A model generated the notes under the pieces. It did not search any database and was not told the origin of the DNA. It saw only the letters and a list, made by a program, of their open reading frames with translations. A program made the position numbers and the translations under genes. Shown here piece by piece: positions 22,986 through 34,519 of a DNA stretch of 64,000 nt (position 1 is its first letter; every line of letters starts with the position of its first letter). The DNA is taken from NCBI GenBank assembly GCA_003991915.1, contig RQTK01000995.1, positions 119,221 through 183,220 on the forward strand. Direction: 5' to 3'. The DNA comes from Elysia chlorotica. Lineage: Eukaryota; Mollusca; Gastropoda; Plakobranchidae.

Positions 22986-23896
22986 ACCTTGCTGAAAAAA
23001 CAAGCATTTCTCTTCCAGCCTTGATTAGTTTTGTTTTCGATGCTATGTTGTCAGAGAACTGTTTCAGAAAATATAAGTAATTATTGTGTATAGTAATTAT
23101 AATATATTGCTTTCCATGCCAAATAATACTTTAAACTGCTGAGCGTGGAAAAAAAACATTTTGCATCTTCCACTTTAGCTCTCTATGTGTAGCCATGGCT
23201 ATCTTGTTTTTTCTTGCACTCTGTGTATCATTTCATCGCTTCTTTTCTCCATACGCTCCTCATCGTTTTATCTTTTTTTTATATATCCATTTTAAAGAGG
23301 CAGATTATCATTTACTAACATTCTGAACTATTTCTCAAGTAATCAGGTGTGTTTTATGTTGTTTTTCTTTTGGTTTTGTTTGTTTTTACATTTGCAAGAA
23401 AAAGTAAATAAAACCCTCTATGTACCTAGCTGCACCGTATTACACCAGCCCAAAACTAAAAACAAAAAGGTACCCACTATTAATAAACACAGTTGCTAAA
23501 AAAAAGTATGTGGCGGATAAACCCTATCGTTTTGCGCAGGGTGTGTAAAAAAGAAAGAAAAATGTTGTCTGAAATCTGGGTTCGATTGACGCAGTCGTGA
23601 CTCATATGCATCTATTGTTTTAGAATGATTACAAATTCACCTACGTTTGTGTCATCATCTGGGTTTTGTGTTGTTGTTTTTTCCTTATTTTTTGTAGAGA
23701 GAAACAAATTAGCCTTCAAAATATAACATTGAATTAAACGACTGCTTTGTGATGTATTATATACACCTACAATCTTTAGACGATTTTAAGATTTGGTGAA
23801 GGTCTTCCGGATAAGTGAGTATTATATTAAAAAAATTGACGGACGAAAAGCCGCTAAAATGTACACACGGATATCTGAGTGTTTCCCATTAGTTAT

Positions 23897-23993
23897 TGTC
23901 AGACGTCCGTCTTGATGCCCGTCCACAATATAGCCTATATAGTGCTGATGTTGGACGTTAAACCAACCCAACTCCCCAATCCCCCCTCCCCCA
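23897..23993 (+). mobile_element. 5'-truncated SINE with 9-bp TSD
   Basis: Only the 3' part is present (TGTCAGACGTCCGTCTTGAT, CCGTCCACAATATAGCC, GTTGGACGTTAAACCAACCC), with a C-rich end. ATTAGTTAT flanks both sides (23888-23896 and 23994-24002). Truncation at the 5' end with a TSD is the usual sign of LINE-mediated insertion. Confidence 0.88.
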
Positions 23994-24451
23994 ATTAGTT
24001 ATCGAAATATAATGTGAAAGTTTTGTATGCAGTCTTGAAGCATTGCCACTTCCTAATTCACCTTTTTTCCCATTTTTATTCTATTTTTAGCCTTTAAAAG
24101 CAAGACTGTCAAAATCGCATATTGAATCTATCAGGATTACCTAAACTTTTGTATGATAAAATACATCACGGCAAGCTTACATCGCAATGGCTAATCCGAT
24201 AAAAATTACGCTAGATGTGAACAAACAACACGTTAAGCTGTTTCTCTTCCTGTGATATAATTTTTATGTTTGATAAATCAAAACTAGGTCGACAGCCCGG
24301 AAGTGAGACCTCAGCTTAGCAGGATGTGCGTGAGCCAAAACGCAAATTATGTCCAGACATAAAATTATAGATGACATTTTCATGGAAAAGAATAATTTTA
24401 TGTTGAGGTTTTATTTACGACAGACTTGGTACGAGGGAAAATAATACTAAG

Positions 24452-25625
24452 GAAATCCATGCATTAAGAATAGTTCCCAAAATGAAATACATTTCCGTAC
24501 CCATAATGCAGAGCTTCTAAGCTCATGTTGACGCTTTATGCACATAAGAAAATCCTCAAAACACAGAGCTGCTTCTAGTGTTTGTTTAGTTTTCGTCGTT
24601 TGTTTGCATAAATACACGTGCCATAAAGCTTAAGGCGTATGCCCTTTAAAAACACGTTTTGAAAGAGCCAACATTAATATGGATTAAAAATTTTGAAGAA
24701 ACACAACTATTCCTGAAGGAATCACGCGCTATTCGGTTTTTCACGATTGATGAGGGATCGGCCTTGCGGAATCTTGGTTAAATTTCAGAAAAAAAGGAAA
24801 AGCCAATTAGAGGGTTTGTCCAAAACACAAGTAAATTCCCTTTTTCTAGAAATAACATAATCATTTGTTGTAAGATAAACTGGAAATACCAAAAAAAATC
24901 TGACATAGATCTCTGCTGAGACTCAAATAGTGCAGAATCTAACTTTGACAAAAGTTAATTTTAAGACCCTTTCAAAACATGCGCTACTTCCTGCAATGAC
25001 AGAATAATTTCCATAGGGATGCTCGACTTTGTTGCTGAACGAGAAATCCATGTATTAAGAATAGTTCCCAAAATGAAATACATTACCGTACCCATAATGC
25101 AGAGCTTCTAAGCTCATGTTGACGCTTTATTCACATAAGAAAATTATTAAAACACAGAGCTGTTTCTAGTGTTTGTTTAGTTGTCGTCGTTTGTTTACAT
25201 TAATACACGTGCCGTAAAGATTAAGGCATATGCCCTTTAAAAACACGTTTTAAAAGAGCTAACATTAATTTGGATTTGAAGAAACACAACTATTTCTGAA
25301 GGAATCGCGCGCTATTCGGTTTTTCACGATTGATGAGGGATCGGCCTTGCGGAAACTTGGTTAAATTTCAGAAAAAAGAAAAAACCAATTAGAGGGTTTG
25401 TCCAAAAACACTGGAAAATTAACTTTTTTTAGAAATAACATAATTATTTGTTGTAAGAATAACTGGAAATAACAAAAAAAAATCTGACAAAAATCTCTGC
25501 TGAGACTCAACGAGTGCAGAATCTAACTTTGACAACAGTTAATTTTAAGAACCTTTCAAGACATGCGCTACTTCCTGCAATGACAGAATAATTTCCATAG
25601 GGATGCTCGACTTTGTTGCTGAACG
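24452..25625. repeat. Tandem duplication, 591-bp unit, two copies
   Basis: Copy 1 (24452-25042) and copy 2 (25043-25625) are highly similar throughout, from GAAATCCATGCATTAAGAAT to GCTCGACTTTGTTGCTGAAC. They differ mainly by point changes and small indels. Copy 2 ends exactly where the 48-bp minisatellite begins. Confidence 0.95.
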
Positions 25626-26520
25626 TCAAACGTCAGCACGTAGACTATATTGTGCTCAGACTCCAACTTAACGTGAAACGTCACCACGTACACATTATTA
25701 TTATTGTGCTCATACTCCAACTTAACGTCAGACGTCAACACGTAAACTATATTGTGCTCAGTAACGTCAAACGTCAGTACGTAGGCTATATTGTGCTCAG
25801 GCCCCAACTTAACGTCAAACGTCAGTACGTAGGCTATATTGTGCTCAGACCCCAACTTAACGTCAAACGTCAGCACGTAGGCTATATTGTGCTCAGACTC
25901 CAACTTAACGTCAAACGTCAGCACGTAGACTATATTGTTCTCAGACTTCAACTTAACCTCAAACGTCAACACGTAGGCTATATTGTGCTTATACTCCAAC
26001 TTAACGCCAAACGTCAGTACGTAGGCTATATTGTGCTCAGACCCTAACTTAACCTCAAACGTCAGCACGTAGACTATATTGTGCTCAGACCCTAACTTAA
26101 CCTCAAACGTCAGCTCGTAGGCTAAGCTTAGACTCCAACTTACGTCAAACGTCAGTACGTAGGCTATATTATGCTCAGGCCCCAACTTAACGTCAGACGT
26201 CAGCACGTAGACTATATTGTGCTCAGACTCCAACTTAACGTCAAACGTCAGCACGTAGACTATATTGTGCTCAGACTCCAACTTAACGTCAAACGTCAGC
26301 ACGTAGACTATATTGTGCTCAGACCCCAACTTAACGTCAAACGTCAGTACGTAGGCTATATTGTGCTCAGACCCTAACTTAACGTCAAACGTCAGCACGT
26401 AGACTATATTGTGCTCAGACTCCAACTTAACGTCAAACGTCAGCACGTAGACTATATTGTGCTCAGACTCCAACTTAACGTCAGACGTCAGCAACTAGAC
26501 TATATTGTGCTCAGGACCCA
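25626..26520 (-). repeat. 48-bp minisatellite derived from a SINE 3' tail, about 19 copies
   Basis: The unit contains GTCAAACGTCAGCACGTAGA, CTATATTGTGCTCAGACTCC and AACTTAA. It lines up with the SINE tail in reverse (CGTCCAACATCAGCACTATA, TAGGCTATATTGTGGACGGG). The array runs without a break into the rest of a minus-strand SINE at 26521. A few units are shortened (25757-25795 and 26109-26150). Since 48 is 16 codons, the array yields a 308-residue repetitive open frame (16-residue period, VLTFDVKLESEHNIVY) that I do not accept as a gene. Confidence 0.93.
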
Positions 26521-26728
26521 AGTGTGATGTCTGACAGTGTTATGCACGGCTACAGACAAGACATGGCGCAGAGACCTGGATTTCTGTCAAAGCCGATCAC
26601 ATAATACTGACACCGATCCAACCAGTAGGGGATCAAATTGGACAAATTCATACTTGTTGACCGATCCTCGGTTTGAACCGTATACCTTCCAATTGCGAGA
26701 CAACTTGAGCCATAGAATTAATGTGTAA
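26521..26728 (-). mobile_element. SINE core and type II head feeding the 48-bp array
   Basis: After the last repeat unit the sequence continues as a normal reverse-oriented SINE: AGTGTGATGTCTGACAGTG, CCGATCACATAATACTGACA, CCGATCCAACCAGTAGGGGA. A linker with TTGGACAAATTCATACTTG follows, then the head (CGGTTTGAACCG as the B-box region in reverse). The tail module is what has been amplified next door. Confidence 0.85.
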
Positions 26729-26734
26729 CATGAG

Positions 26735-28130
26735 AGCTAAGAGACGCAACCGAGATGACTCGTTAACGTTTTGATACAACCAGTGTGTCCAAATTTTAGA
26801 GCATTGCTCATTTTGCTTTGTATACTGCGTACCTAGTTATTATTTGCCTTAGATTTTACAATTTATTTCTGAAAGTCTCAATACAGCCCATTATAATTAT
26901 TTCTGTGAACCAAAGGGAAAATCATAGATTTTATTTATAAAACACTAATCATAAAGACCCTGGCGGGTAGACTTAACGGTGATTGTCTATAATTCATTGA
27001 ATGTGCACGGAACGTTCTCTTAGATGTATTAATTTTTGTCAATATTACTACTCATTATGGAAATAATTGGCCTAGAAAATGACCGTCGGCTAGACGATCT
27101 CTAATAGTTTGTGTTTGTTGAATGATGATTACAGAGATACGTGTTATTATAGACTCTCCGTTATCGTTTCCATATCACAAATTTAATATGTAAATCCAAA
27201 ATTATTACGAAAAGTTCATAGCATTGTGATTTTAAAACTGCAGCACATACATTTGTGCCGTCCATTGCTTTTATTATATTGAATTATAATGAATTATGTT
27301 GAATTGTTCGTAGATTACACGATATTTCATCTCTCTCAGTTTTTGGGTGGACTTGGGTGACCAGGAAGTGTACATCTAGCCAAATTATTAACGGATTTAA
27401 TTTGTTACGATATAAACAAGCATTTGCACGATTATACATATTGGATTCCGCAAATCTCAAATTGCAGACATCATGGGCAGGTCAACTGAAAAAAAACTGC
27501 AATCAACATGTATTCAGATCTGCTTTACGAAGTTTATACATTTTTTTAGTTATGATGATTAAAAAATAACTATAGAGACATGTAGGGGATGCCTATCAAA
27601 TTCGTGAATTTACAGCTTTAAATCAAGTTACAAACTAATGATGTTTTAGAATATTCATGCAGGTTATATACGTGCTTTGTAAGCATTTAAATCGAGGTAG
27701 TCGCTTATTATAAAATAAAGAACATTCGTTATTATACGAAACACTCTATCCGAAAAATGAAAAAGTTGAATGAAAAGAGCCATGTCTGCTCCATAGAACG
27801 GGGAGATTTTACTGCCATGTCCGACTGGGCAAGGGGGTTAGTTCCAACACAGGACGAGACAAGTCACACAAGAATAGCAAGCGACTAACGAGAGGTGGCA
27901 GTTCACGTAATAATGAAACCAAAATAACGAGTATTAGCATAAATATAAAGTACACAAAGATTAACAGTACCGGATGTTAAGTGATAATATCAGTATGCGG
28001 AAAATACTTAGCACATAAGTGTATTTAGAATACCATTATAAGGCCCATCCATATTGTACCAAGACTAAATACTAGATTGCTTATATCGGACAGATCGAGT
28101 ATTAAAACATCTCGTATATTATAGTTTCGG
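26735..28130. other. Mostly AT-rich DNA, nothing recognised
   Basis: A short GC-richer stretch at 27780-27910 has no recognisable frame or repeat. The rest is unremarkable. Confidence 0.45.
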
Positions 28131-28135
28131 ACGAC

Positions 28136-28386
28136 GGCGATTCAACGAGGGCGGTCCAAAAAGGCGGTCTAACGAGGGCCATCCAAAGAGGGCGATTCAA
28201 CGAGGGCGGTCCAAAAAAGCGGTCTAAGGAGGGCCATCCAAAGAGGGCGATCTAACGAGGGCGGTCCAAAAAAGCGGTCTAAGGAGGGCCATCCAAAGAG
28301 GGCGATCTAACGAGGGCGGTCCAAAAAGGCGGTCTAAGGAGGGCCATCCAAAGAGGGCGATCTAACGAGGGCGGTCCAACGTTAAC
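28136..28386. repeat. Higher-order minisatellite: 14-bp subunits in a 55-bp unit
   Basis: The unit of 55 bp recurs at 28136, 28191, 28246, 28301 and 28356. Inside it are four related blocks: GGCGATCTAACGAG, GGCGGTCCAAAAA, GGCGGTCTAAGGAG and GGCCATCCAAAGAG. The array ends 27 bp 3' of the stop codon of the candidate exon on the minus strand. Confidence 0.95.
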
Positions 28387-28412
28387 AGTCCAAAGACGAC
28401 ATTTCGACCATG

Positions 28413-28522
28413 CTACTGTGAAATAAAGGCGACCACGATCACCAGGGCGGTGACGACGGTAAAACTGATGATGACAAACGACAGGGTGAACAGGCTGGCC
28501 GCCGACGATGAATACGCGTAAT
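28413..28522 (-). CDS. Candidate terminal exon with a hydrophobic C-terminus
   Basis: Read on the minus strand, a good splice acceptor (GGGATATACATTTTCAG) is followed by two bases of a split codon (phase 1) and 35 codons ending in TAG. The product starts YAYSSSAASLFTL and continues as an unbroken hydrophobic stretch (SFVIISFTVVTALVIVVAFI) ending SQ. Codons favour G or C at the third position, unlike the AT-rich surroundings. A hydrophobic end with no cytoplasmic tail, preceded by small residues (SSAAS), fits a GPI-anchor signal or a C-terminal membrane anchor. Phase-1 introns are common in extracellular domain genes. Upstream exons would lie at higher coordinates and none was identified, so the protein is unknown. 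Confidence 0.45.
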
Positions 28523-29211
28523 CTGAAAATGTATATCCCTTAACTCTGTAGAGAAAATATTTCAGACTAACTGGAAACTGCACCAACCCAGGTCCAGACT
28601 AAAATACCACTAAAAAAGAAGCCAAGCTCACCAACTTCTCCACACGTGATAATACAACACTTATGCTTTCTTTCTCGATCTGAAATCGATGACTACAATT
28701 GTGTCAAACGACAGGCAATTATAAAGTACATCAATAAAATATAACCAAACTTTCCTCACAGAGAGAAACAAAACGTGCACTTATCTCAAACAGGCTGTCC
28801 TAACAACTACCATCTGTTCTTTAACAAGAACAGAACTTAACCATCTTCTCTGAAATAAGGGAGGCCATTACCATCCATTTTAAAAGGGACGGAACTGAAA
28901 CAGCTGCTTGTACTAAACGACCCATTTTCCGTTACCTCGCGTCAATCCGTGAAGAAAATAACATACTTGAATCTAGTGCGTTCCTAAGGTTACAGAAACA
29001 GGTTTTTTTCGAATCCTGCAATGTAATGAACCATCGTTTATAAAACTAGGTCTCCTAATGTCTAAAAATGGCCAATAGTCACGAGAAACGGTCGTTCATC
29101 AAATTTTGAGCTTGGTTTCACCGGTAAACACGTTAGGGAGTGGAGAGAAAATGGTGTGTGTGGTGCTACAGAGAGAATGAGAAAGGTATCGAGGCTCAGG
29201 CAAATATATAA

Positions 29212-29213
<2 letters not shown>

Positions 29214-29255
<42 letters not shown>

Positions 29256-29322
29256 GATAGTTAGAGAGACACATAGACATAGAGAAAGTGACAGAGACAG
29301 AGAAACTGACAGAGTAAGAGAA

Positions 29323-29393
<71 letters not shown>

Positions 29394-29400
29394 TAGAAAG
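29214..29400. repeat. Two (GA)n microsatellites with a GACA-rich spacer
   Basis: GA runs at 29214-29252 and 29323-29398 are separated by imperfect GACAGAGA motifs. Confidence 0.93.
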
Positions 29401-29404
29401 AGCA

Positions 29405-30780
29405 GCTACTAGATAACTAATAGTTTTATTACAGGCGATGGGTTAGAGGGAGATGCATTACTGATGTTAGAGAAACGAACCGTTTGAAAAACTGCTGAAC
29501 TTACGGGAAAATGGGAGTACGTGACTTTTGTTAGGGTCATTTTGGTTTTTTTGTTGTTGTTTTTTTTTTAACCAAAAAATCACTTTTATGGCTGTTTGAT
29601 TTGGCGGTTATCAGCCTGTAACGCTTTGTAACTTCTCACTCAACCATCTAGCCTAGTCTTTTTCCAGAGTTGAATGTACTAACGGGTGTCACATTTTTGA
29701 TCTGTTTGAAAATGTAAAAGTTTGAAAAATATCAATGTTCAACCTGAAAATTCGTCGATCTGCTCTAAAGTATTTTTGTTATGGAGGAATCAGACATTTG
29801 ATAAAAAGTAACTTCGCACGGTTAGTTTAACATTTGAAACTATATCTGAACATACAATATTTGGTTTGTTGAGTTTCTCCAATTCGTTTTTTAGTTTCAA
29901 TTTCCTAGTTCCAAATTTTTGAATGCCAGCTGATGCTCTTAAGTTTCTAAAGTTTGCCGGTTTTTTACAATCTAAGCTTTTTTTTAAGACACTGTCGTCG
30001 ATCATGTCTTTCTTCTTACGTTTAAATAACACATGGGTTCCACAGACGGCAACAGTTATTTAGTCCACGGTACTAATTTCATTTGGCTTCTGCATTTTTT
30101 GTACCAAAATCAGATGCACTTTTCACCATTGACCTTTTTCGCTTTCTCACTTCGGAAAAGGTAAAAGTAATGTACGCTTTAATTACAGTTACAGTTTAAT
30201 CAACCAAATAATTTAAAGTTTGTTCTTTTTTTAGACAATTTTTTAAACGTGAGTCAAACGCTCAAAATAGAAATTTCCAATGGTTTTTTTCTTTGACTCA
30301 TACACACCGCAAATCTGTTTTTAAGAGGAACTCTTTGCAGATGACCATAAATAATTATTATGTTTCGAGGTTTTTTTTTCGGTACATCTGATTCCTCTTA
30401 ATAATAAACATCTGATGTTAATAAATGACAGGTGCAATTTTTTATTACCAGAATGGACAGTTTTTCAAGATAACTTTTCACTAACATTTACAAGATCACA
30501 TTAACTTTTTCTTTTGTTCCTATCAGACGTGTAACTAATCAGAAAATTAGCAACTATTCCAAAAAGCTTTTCATTTTGTTTGTAATGAAAACAAGCTCCA
30601 GAAACTAGGATTGAAACTTTTTAATTGGGAAACAATAAAAATTCAACAACTTTTACTAAGATTTTATCCTCTAGTCTGTCGTTGTGCAGGGTCCCAATGA
30701 AGATCCCACAAGTTGCTCGGTCCCAAGATTTGTAAAGGCTTACAATTCTTAAATTGGTGCCACAAAGAATAAGGAAGATG
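29405..30780. other. AT-rich DNA, nothing recognised
   Basis: T-rich stretches only (for example 29545-29570). No repeat family or exon was identified. Confidence 0.45.
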
Positions 30781-30983
30781 TAGAGACAGACACAATATAA
30801 AGAGAGAGAAATACAGACAGACACAGATAGAGACAGAGAAACACAGAGAGACAAAGAGAGTCGCAACTATGGAGTGAGTCAGAGAGAGAGTCGTAAAAAG
30901 AAAGGGAGAAAAAAGAGACGAAGGCAGAAAGATAGAGAGAGGGAAAGACATAAAGAGGTGTTACGAACACCGTTTTATCAGGA

Positions 30984-31030
30984 CGAGTGTCTTAGCCTAT
31001 CACATTATACCGTCACCCACCCAACCGGTA
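30984..31030 (-). mobile_element. Short SINE core fragment
   Basis: TTAGCCTATCACATTATACC followed by GTCACCCACCCAACCGGTA matches the reverse of the SINE core, where the common form is CAGCCGGTCACATTATACTG and then ACACCGACCCAACCAGTAGG. Head and tail are missing. Confidence 0.6.
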
Positions 31031-31189
31031 TACATGCATTTCTTTTTGATCGGCTGATAACAATGCTCTATCTGAATAGAGACTAACATTAGAGATAGAA
31101 TCGTTCTGCACTCAGGCCAGAGTTGTATCTTACAGGAAACAGGGTTAGATTTTGTGGTTTAATTAACATATTGCGTGGTGTGTGTGTGT

Positions 31190-31625
31190 GTTTTTTTCTC
31201 TCTGTCGCTCTCTCTCTATCTCTTTCTCTATCTCTCCTTCTCTCTTTATCTCTTTCTCTTTCTTTCCCTCTCCCATCTTTTTTTTCCTCTTTCTCTTCTC
31301 TGTCTCTACCCCCCTCTCTCTCTCTCTTTATACATTTCCTTCTTTCTCTTTTATCTCTCATTCCCTTTATATTACTTGTATATATCTTTCCGTCTGTCTG
31401 CCTGTTTATTTGTCTGTATCTTTCTTTTTCTTCCTCTCCCCTACCCCTCTCTATATCTGTGCATAAGAATATGTAGGTATAACAGTGTATATCCCTCTAT
31501 TATTCTCCATATGTTTCTCTCCTTCTTACTCTCTCTTTCCCCTTTCTCTCTCTCTCTCTCTTGTTTTTTTTCTCTCTCTCTATCTCTCTCTCTTTCTCTC
31601 TCACTCATCTCTCTCTTTTTATACC
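31190..31625. repeat. Long pyrimidine-rich (TC/TTTC) stretch
   Basis: More than 400 bp of imperfect TC repeat with T-rich interruptions. Overlapping Ser/Leu/Phe frames in all three plus frames reflect composition. Confidence 0.9.
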
Positions 31626-31996
31626 ACTTTTTCCTTTTATAGACCGAAAAATATTATAATCCCAGATAGCCATGTTCTTTCCTGAATAGGCTGCTGTGAA
31701 ATGTATATCTATACCTGTGTTCTTTTCTGAATAGACTATGTACATGGCCTTCTTTAAGCAATATCGTCGATTTCAGTTAATTGTGGATACCGTTTAAACC
31801 TATAAATTCTTTAATATGCTTAACACGACAATATATACAAATTAAAAATCTAGAAAATTTTGATGACACTATTAGATTAATTAAAAAATAAAAAAGAGAA
31901 ATATTTTTGTACTGTTGAACATCAAGCTGTTTCTTCGATAAATGCATGGCTGTGCAACGCCGTTAAAGGAGGAAAAAAAACAAAGATAAATTTCAG

Positions 31997-32130
31997 ATGA
32001 ATTAATTTCCTTTGCTGGAACACTAGTTTGTCGTTCTAGTCTGAGTGGACAGTCCAGAATGTTTTCTTGTATGAGTCTGGGCTCCCTCTCTCTCTCCCTG
32101 ACCACCGATGTTGTCCCACTGTGTGACACG
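31997..32130 (+). CDS. Weak internal-exon candidate
   Basis: An acceptor-like GATAAATTTCAG precedes a segment open for 44 codons, ending at a strong donor-like ACACG|GTAAGT at 32131. The segment includes FAGTLVCRSSLSGQSRMFSC. Phase would be 1 in, 0 out. A TC-rich block inside it and an open frame on the opposite strand weaken the case. Confidence 0.17.
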
Positions 32131-32699
32131 GTAAGTTACAGGCCGCTTCACGAGGCACGCCTGGAAGATCGGGTGAAGCCAATTTGCATAATTTTCTGAC
32201 CGCCCAGACGGTCACTGTTTCCTAGCATTCCTGCGCCCATCTTTTCAGACCCTTGTTTCGCTACAAAGTAACTTTTTTTGAGAAAAAGCGATAGAGATGT
32301 AAAAAAAACCCTAAAAATAAAAGGCAAAAAAAAAAGGATTGGGTCAGATGAGTTATCAAAACGTACATGTTTGTTTCTTTTCTACACTTTTTTTTTATTT
32401 TTTTCGGTGTTTTTTATGTTTTGTTATTGTTTTTTTTTCTTTCGGGAATGTTTGTAAAGTATAAAAACATAGCCCACGCGAATAGGGAATATTCTTTGAA
32501 TTTTCATTTAAATGTGTACTGTACAACTAAACTTTCAAAGCGTATTGGGTTTTCAAGATACTGCGTAACATTTTTGCATTATTTAGTAGACTAAGTAAAA
32601 CAATCAAAACCCAAGACCTATGAGGGGATGAGACAGAAAAATACAAATGTTAGGACGGATATTGAACCCATACCCTCTATAGTCACACATTTTGTTGTT

Positions 32700-32786
32700 C
32701 AGAAAAAATCAAGACGTTTGAGTGACTCCCCTTTTTGAACCACAAGACCAACGCTCTACCACTTGAGCCAGTTCGCCTCCCTGACC
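32700..32786 (-). mobile_element. SINE head type II, isolated
   Basis: On the minus strand it reads GCGAACTGGCTCAAGTGGTA, GAGCGTTGGTCTTGTGGTTC and AAAAAGGGG. It is the same head as at 16921-16955 and has lost its core. Confidence 0.6.
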
Positions 32787-32889
32787 AGATTCCAAGTTAC
32801 TATGGCCATAGTCGCTTTTATAGTGCTTCATTAGACACTAAGCAACAGAACAAACAAAAAATTATTATAGTCTGTGTATGATATTTAGT

Positions 32890-33560
32890 TTTTCAAAATG
32901 CTGCAGCGCAAACCCAACACTGTTTAAGCATCCTATATAAGACCAACAGACTTTGCATGCACTTGTAACGCCTGTAATGTGCTTTACCACTAACAGTGCA
33001 GCGGAACTCATTTGGTTGGATACATATAAAGTGAGGAATTAGAGGAGTACTGGTTCCTTTTGCACCAGAAGGCCATGTTTTTAAGCACGGCAGTGTTTTG
33101 AATTGACTTGACTTAAGACTGAGGGTTCCAAAAACTAAAGGCAGATTCACGGAAATAAACGAAAATAGCATTTTGAACCAAAGTGAGCTATTATTATTAT
33201 TAAAATGTTAAGCATCGTTATGACAATGTACTTTCCTCGACTAGGAGGCTTGTACGGTGAACAAAAATATCCAGTAAATATCAGTTTGATGTATCCTATC
33301 TAGGCTAATTAAACAAAAAATAAGATCAATATCATCCTTGTTATTCAAAAGTCGATTTGGTAACTTTGGTATTTTGAATAGTCTCGGTTATATATAAACT
33401 GCTGCACTAAAAAAGTTTGGACATATAAAATAAAAAAAATTGTGGCGTTGTTCTGTCTAGCAGAGGGCCACGTTTACAGCACGCTAGTGTTATGAATTGA
33501 TTTCACTTGAGATCTTTCCACTAAGATATTCTCGTCAAATTCCTCTGCACTGGTTTGATC
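32890..33560. repeat. Diverged repeated segment, two partial copies
   Basis: CCATGTTTTTAAGCACGGCA followed by GTGTTTTGAATTGACTTGAC (33072-33112) resembles CCACGTTTACAGCACGCTAG followed by TGTTATGAATTGATTTCACT (33468-33508). The boundaries are unclear and the class is unknown. Confidence 0.4.
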
Positions 33561-33569
33561 TGTGAACAT

Positions 33570-34180
33570 GTGGTTTTACTCTCTCCTCCTCTGGGTAAAC
33601 GTTTTTTTAGTAATGGATTTAAACTGGCTTGTTCGGGAAACCGTTTTTTGTTCAGTATTTTGGTGGAATAAATCCGATAGCGAGACTGTTATTTAAGACT
33701 TAGTGTGTTATTTCGAGATTTATTAAGATCGAGCAATCAGCGAAAAATCTTACATACATACGGTCTTTTCCTATTATTTTCATCGAGGCTGGATGTTGAT
33801 TCAAAAACATTGCCTTTAGTCTAACTTTGTAGAATTTAGATTTTAATCGTACATCCCTTAATAATTTGTTGAAAAATCAATACATAAAGACACACAAAAT
33901 CCAGACAACAATGATACTAAATTTACTAAAATAAAGTACTGTGATAGTAAACTAGTTCTATTACAGACTTCTTGGATTTCCCTATGGTAAAAACAAGCAT
34001 TAATTTCCACTGCTAGCACACGTAGTGCTTTCGGCATCGGGTCCATTTCAGTTGCATAAGCATCAATCCAAACGTATCCCAGAAAGACTTGGTTCACCTT
34101 GGTAACAAAAAAAAAGAACATCGTTCTAATCTTTGCCCAGAGAGCATAAGTTAAAGAGTGTCATGTAAATAAAGGTACTA
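33570..34180. other. AT-rich DNA, nothing recognised
   Basis: No repeat or exon was identified. Confidence 0.45.
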
Positions 34181-34217
34181 TCCCGTATTTTAGTATTTCT
34201 CTCTGCTTTATGTCCGC

Positions 34218-34452
34218 GGAGGGCGCAGTAGCCCTGGAGAACATCGGCTTTCGACGCAAGAGGTTCGAAGTTCGAGCCCAGCTCTGAGGACTCGTCGACT
34301 TGTGGTTAAGCTGGAGTCAGTTTAATGTGACCTGCTGAGACACAGTAAGGGTATCGCTGCACTGTCTCTGTGTGGCAGCACGTAAAAACTTGTAAGACTC
34401 TAGTCTTGGGGCCTGTCCACAATATAGCCTATTTTAGTGCTGAGGTCGGTTA
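34218..34452 (+). mobile_element. tRNA-derived SINE, head type I variant, with a long diverged direct repeat
   Basis: The head GCGCAGTAGCCCTGGAGAAC, CGGCTTTCGACGCAAGAGG and B-box-like AAGTTCGAGCCC precede the core (TGTGACCTGCTGAGACACAG), GTGTGGCAGCACGTAAAAAC and CTGTCCACAATATAGCCTAT. A related ~30-bp segment (GTATTTCTCTC, then CTT.ATGTCC) lies on both sides at 34193-34215 and 34490-34513. It probably represents an old TSD. Confidence 0.8.
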
Positions 34453-34519
34453 ACAGCATTTACCCTTTCACGTAACACCTTTTATTTTTGTATTTCTCTC
34501 AACTTCATGTCCACAAGAT

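Noticed and set aside
25568-26494. 308-codon open frame on the minus strand with 16-residue repeats
   Set aside because: It follows the 48-bp SINE-derived array, whose unit is a multiple of three. Opposite-strand frames are open for the same reason, and it has no independent coding evidence.
33858-34121. 87-codon minus-strand frame
   Set aside because: Low-complexity AT-driven residues and no family recognised.
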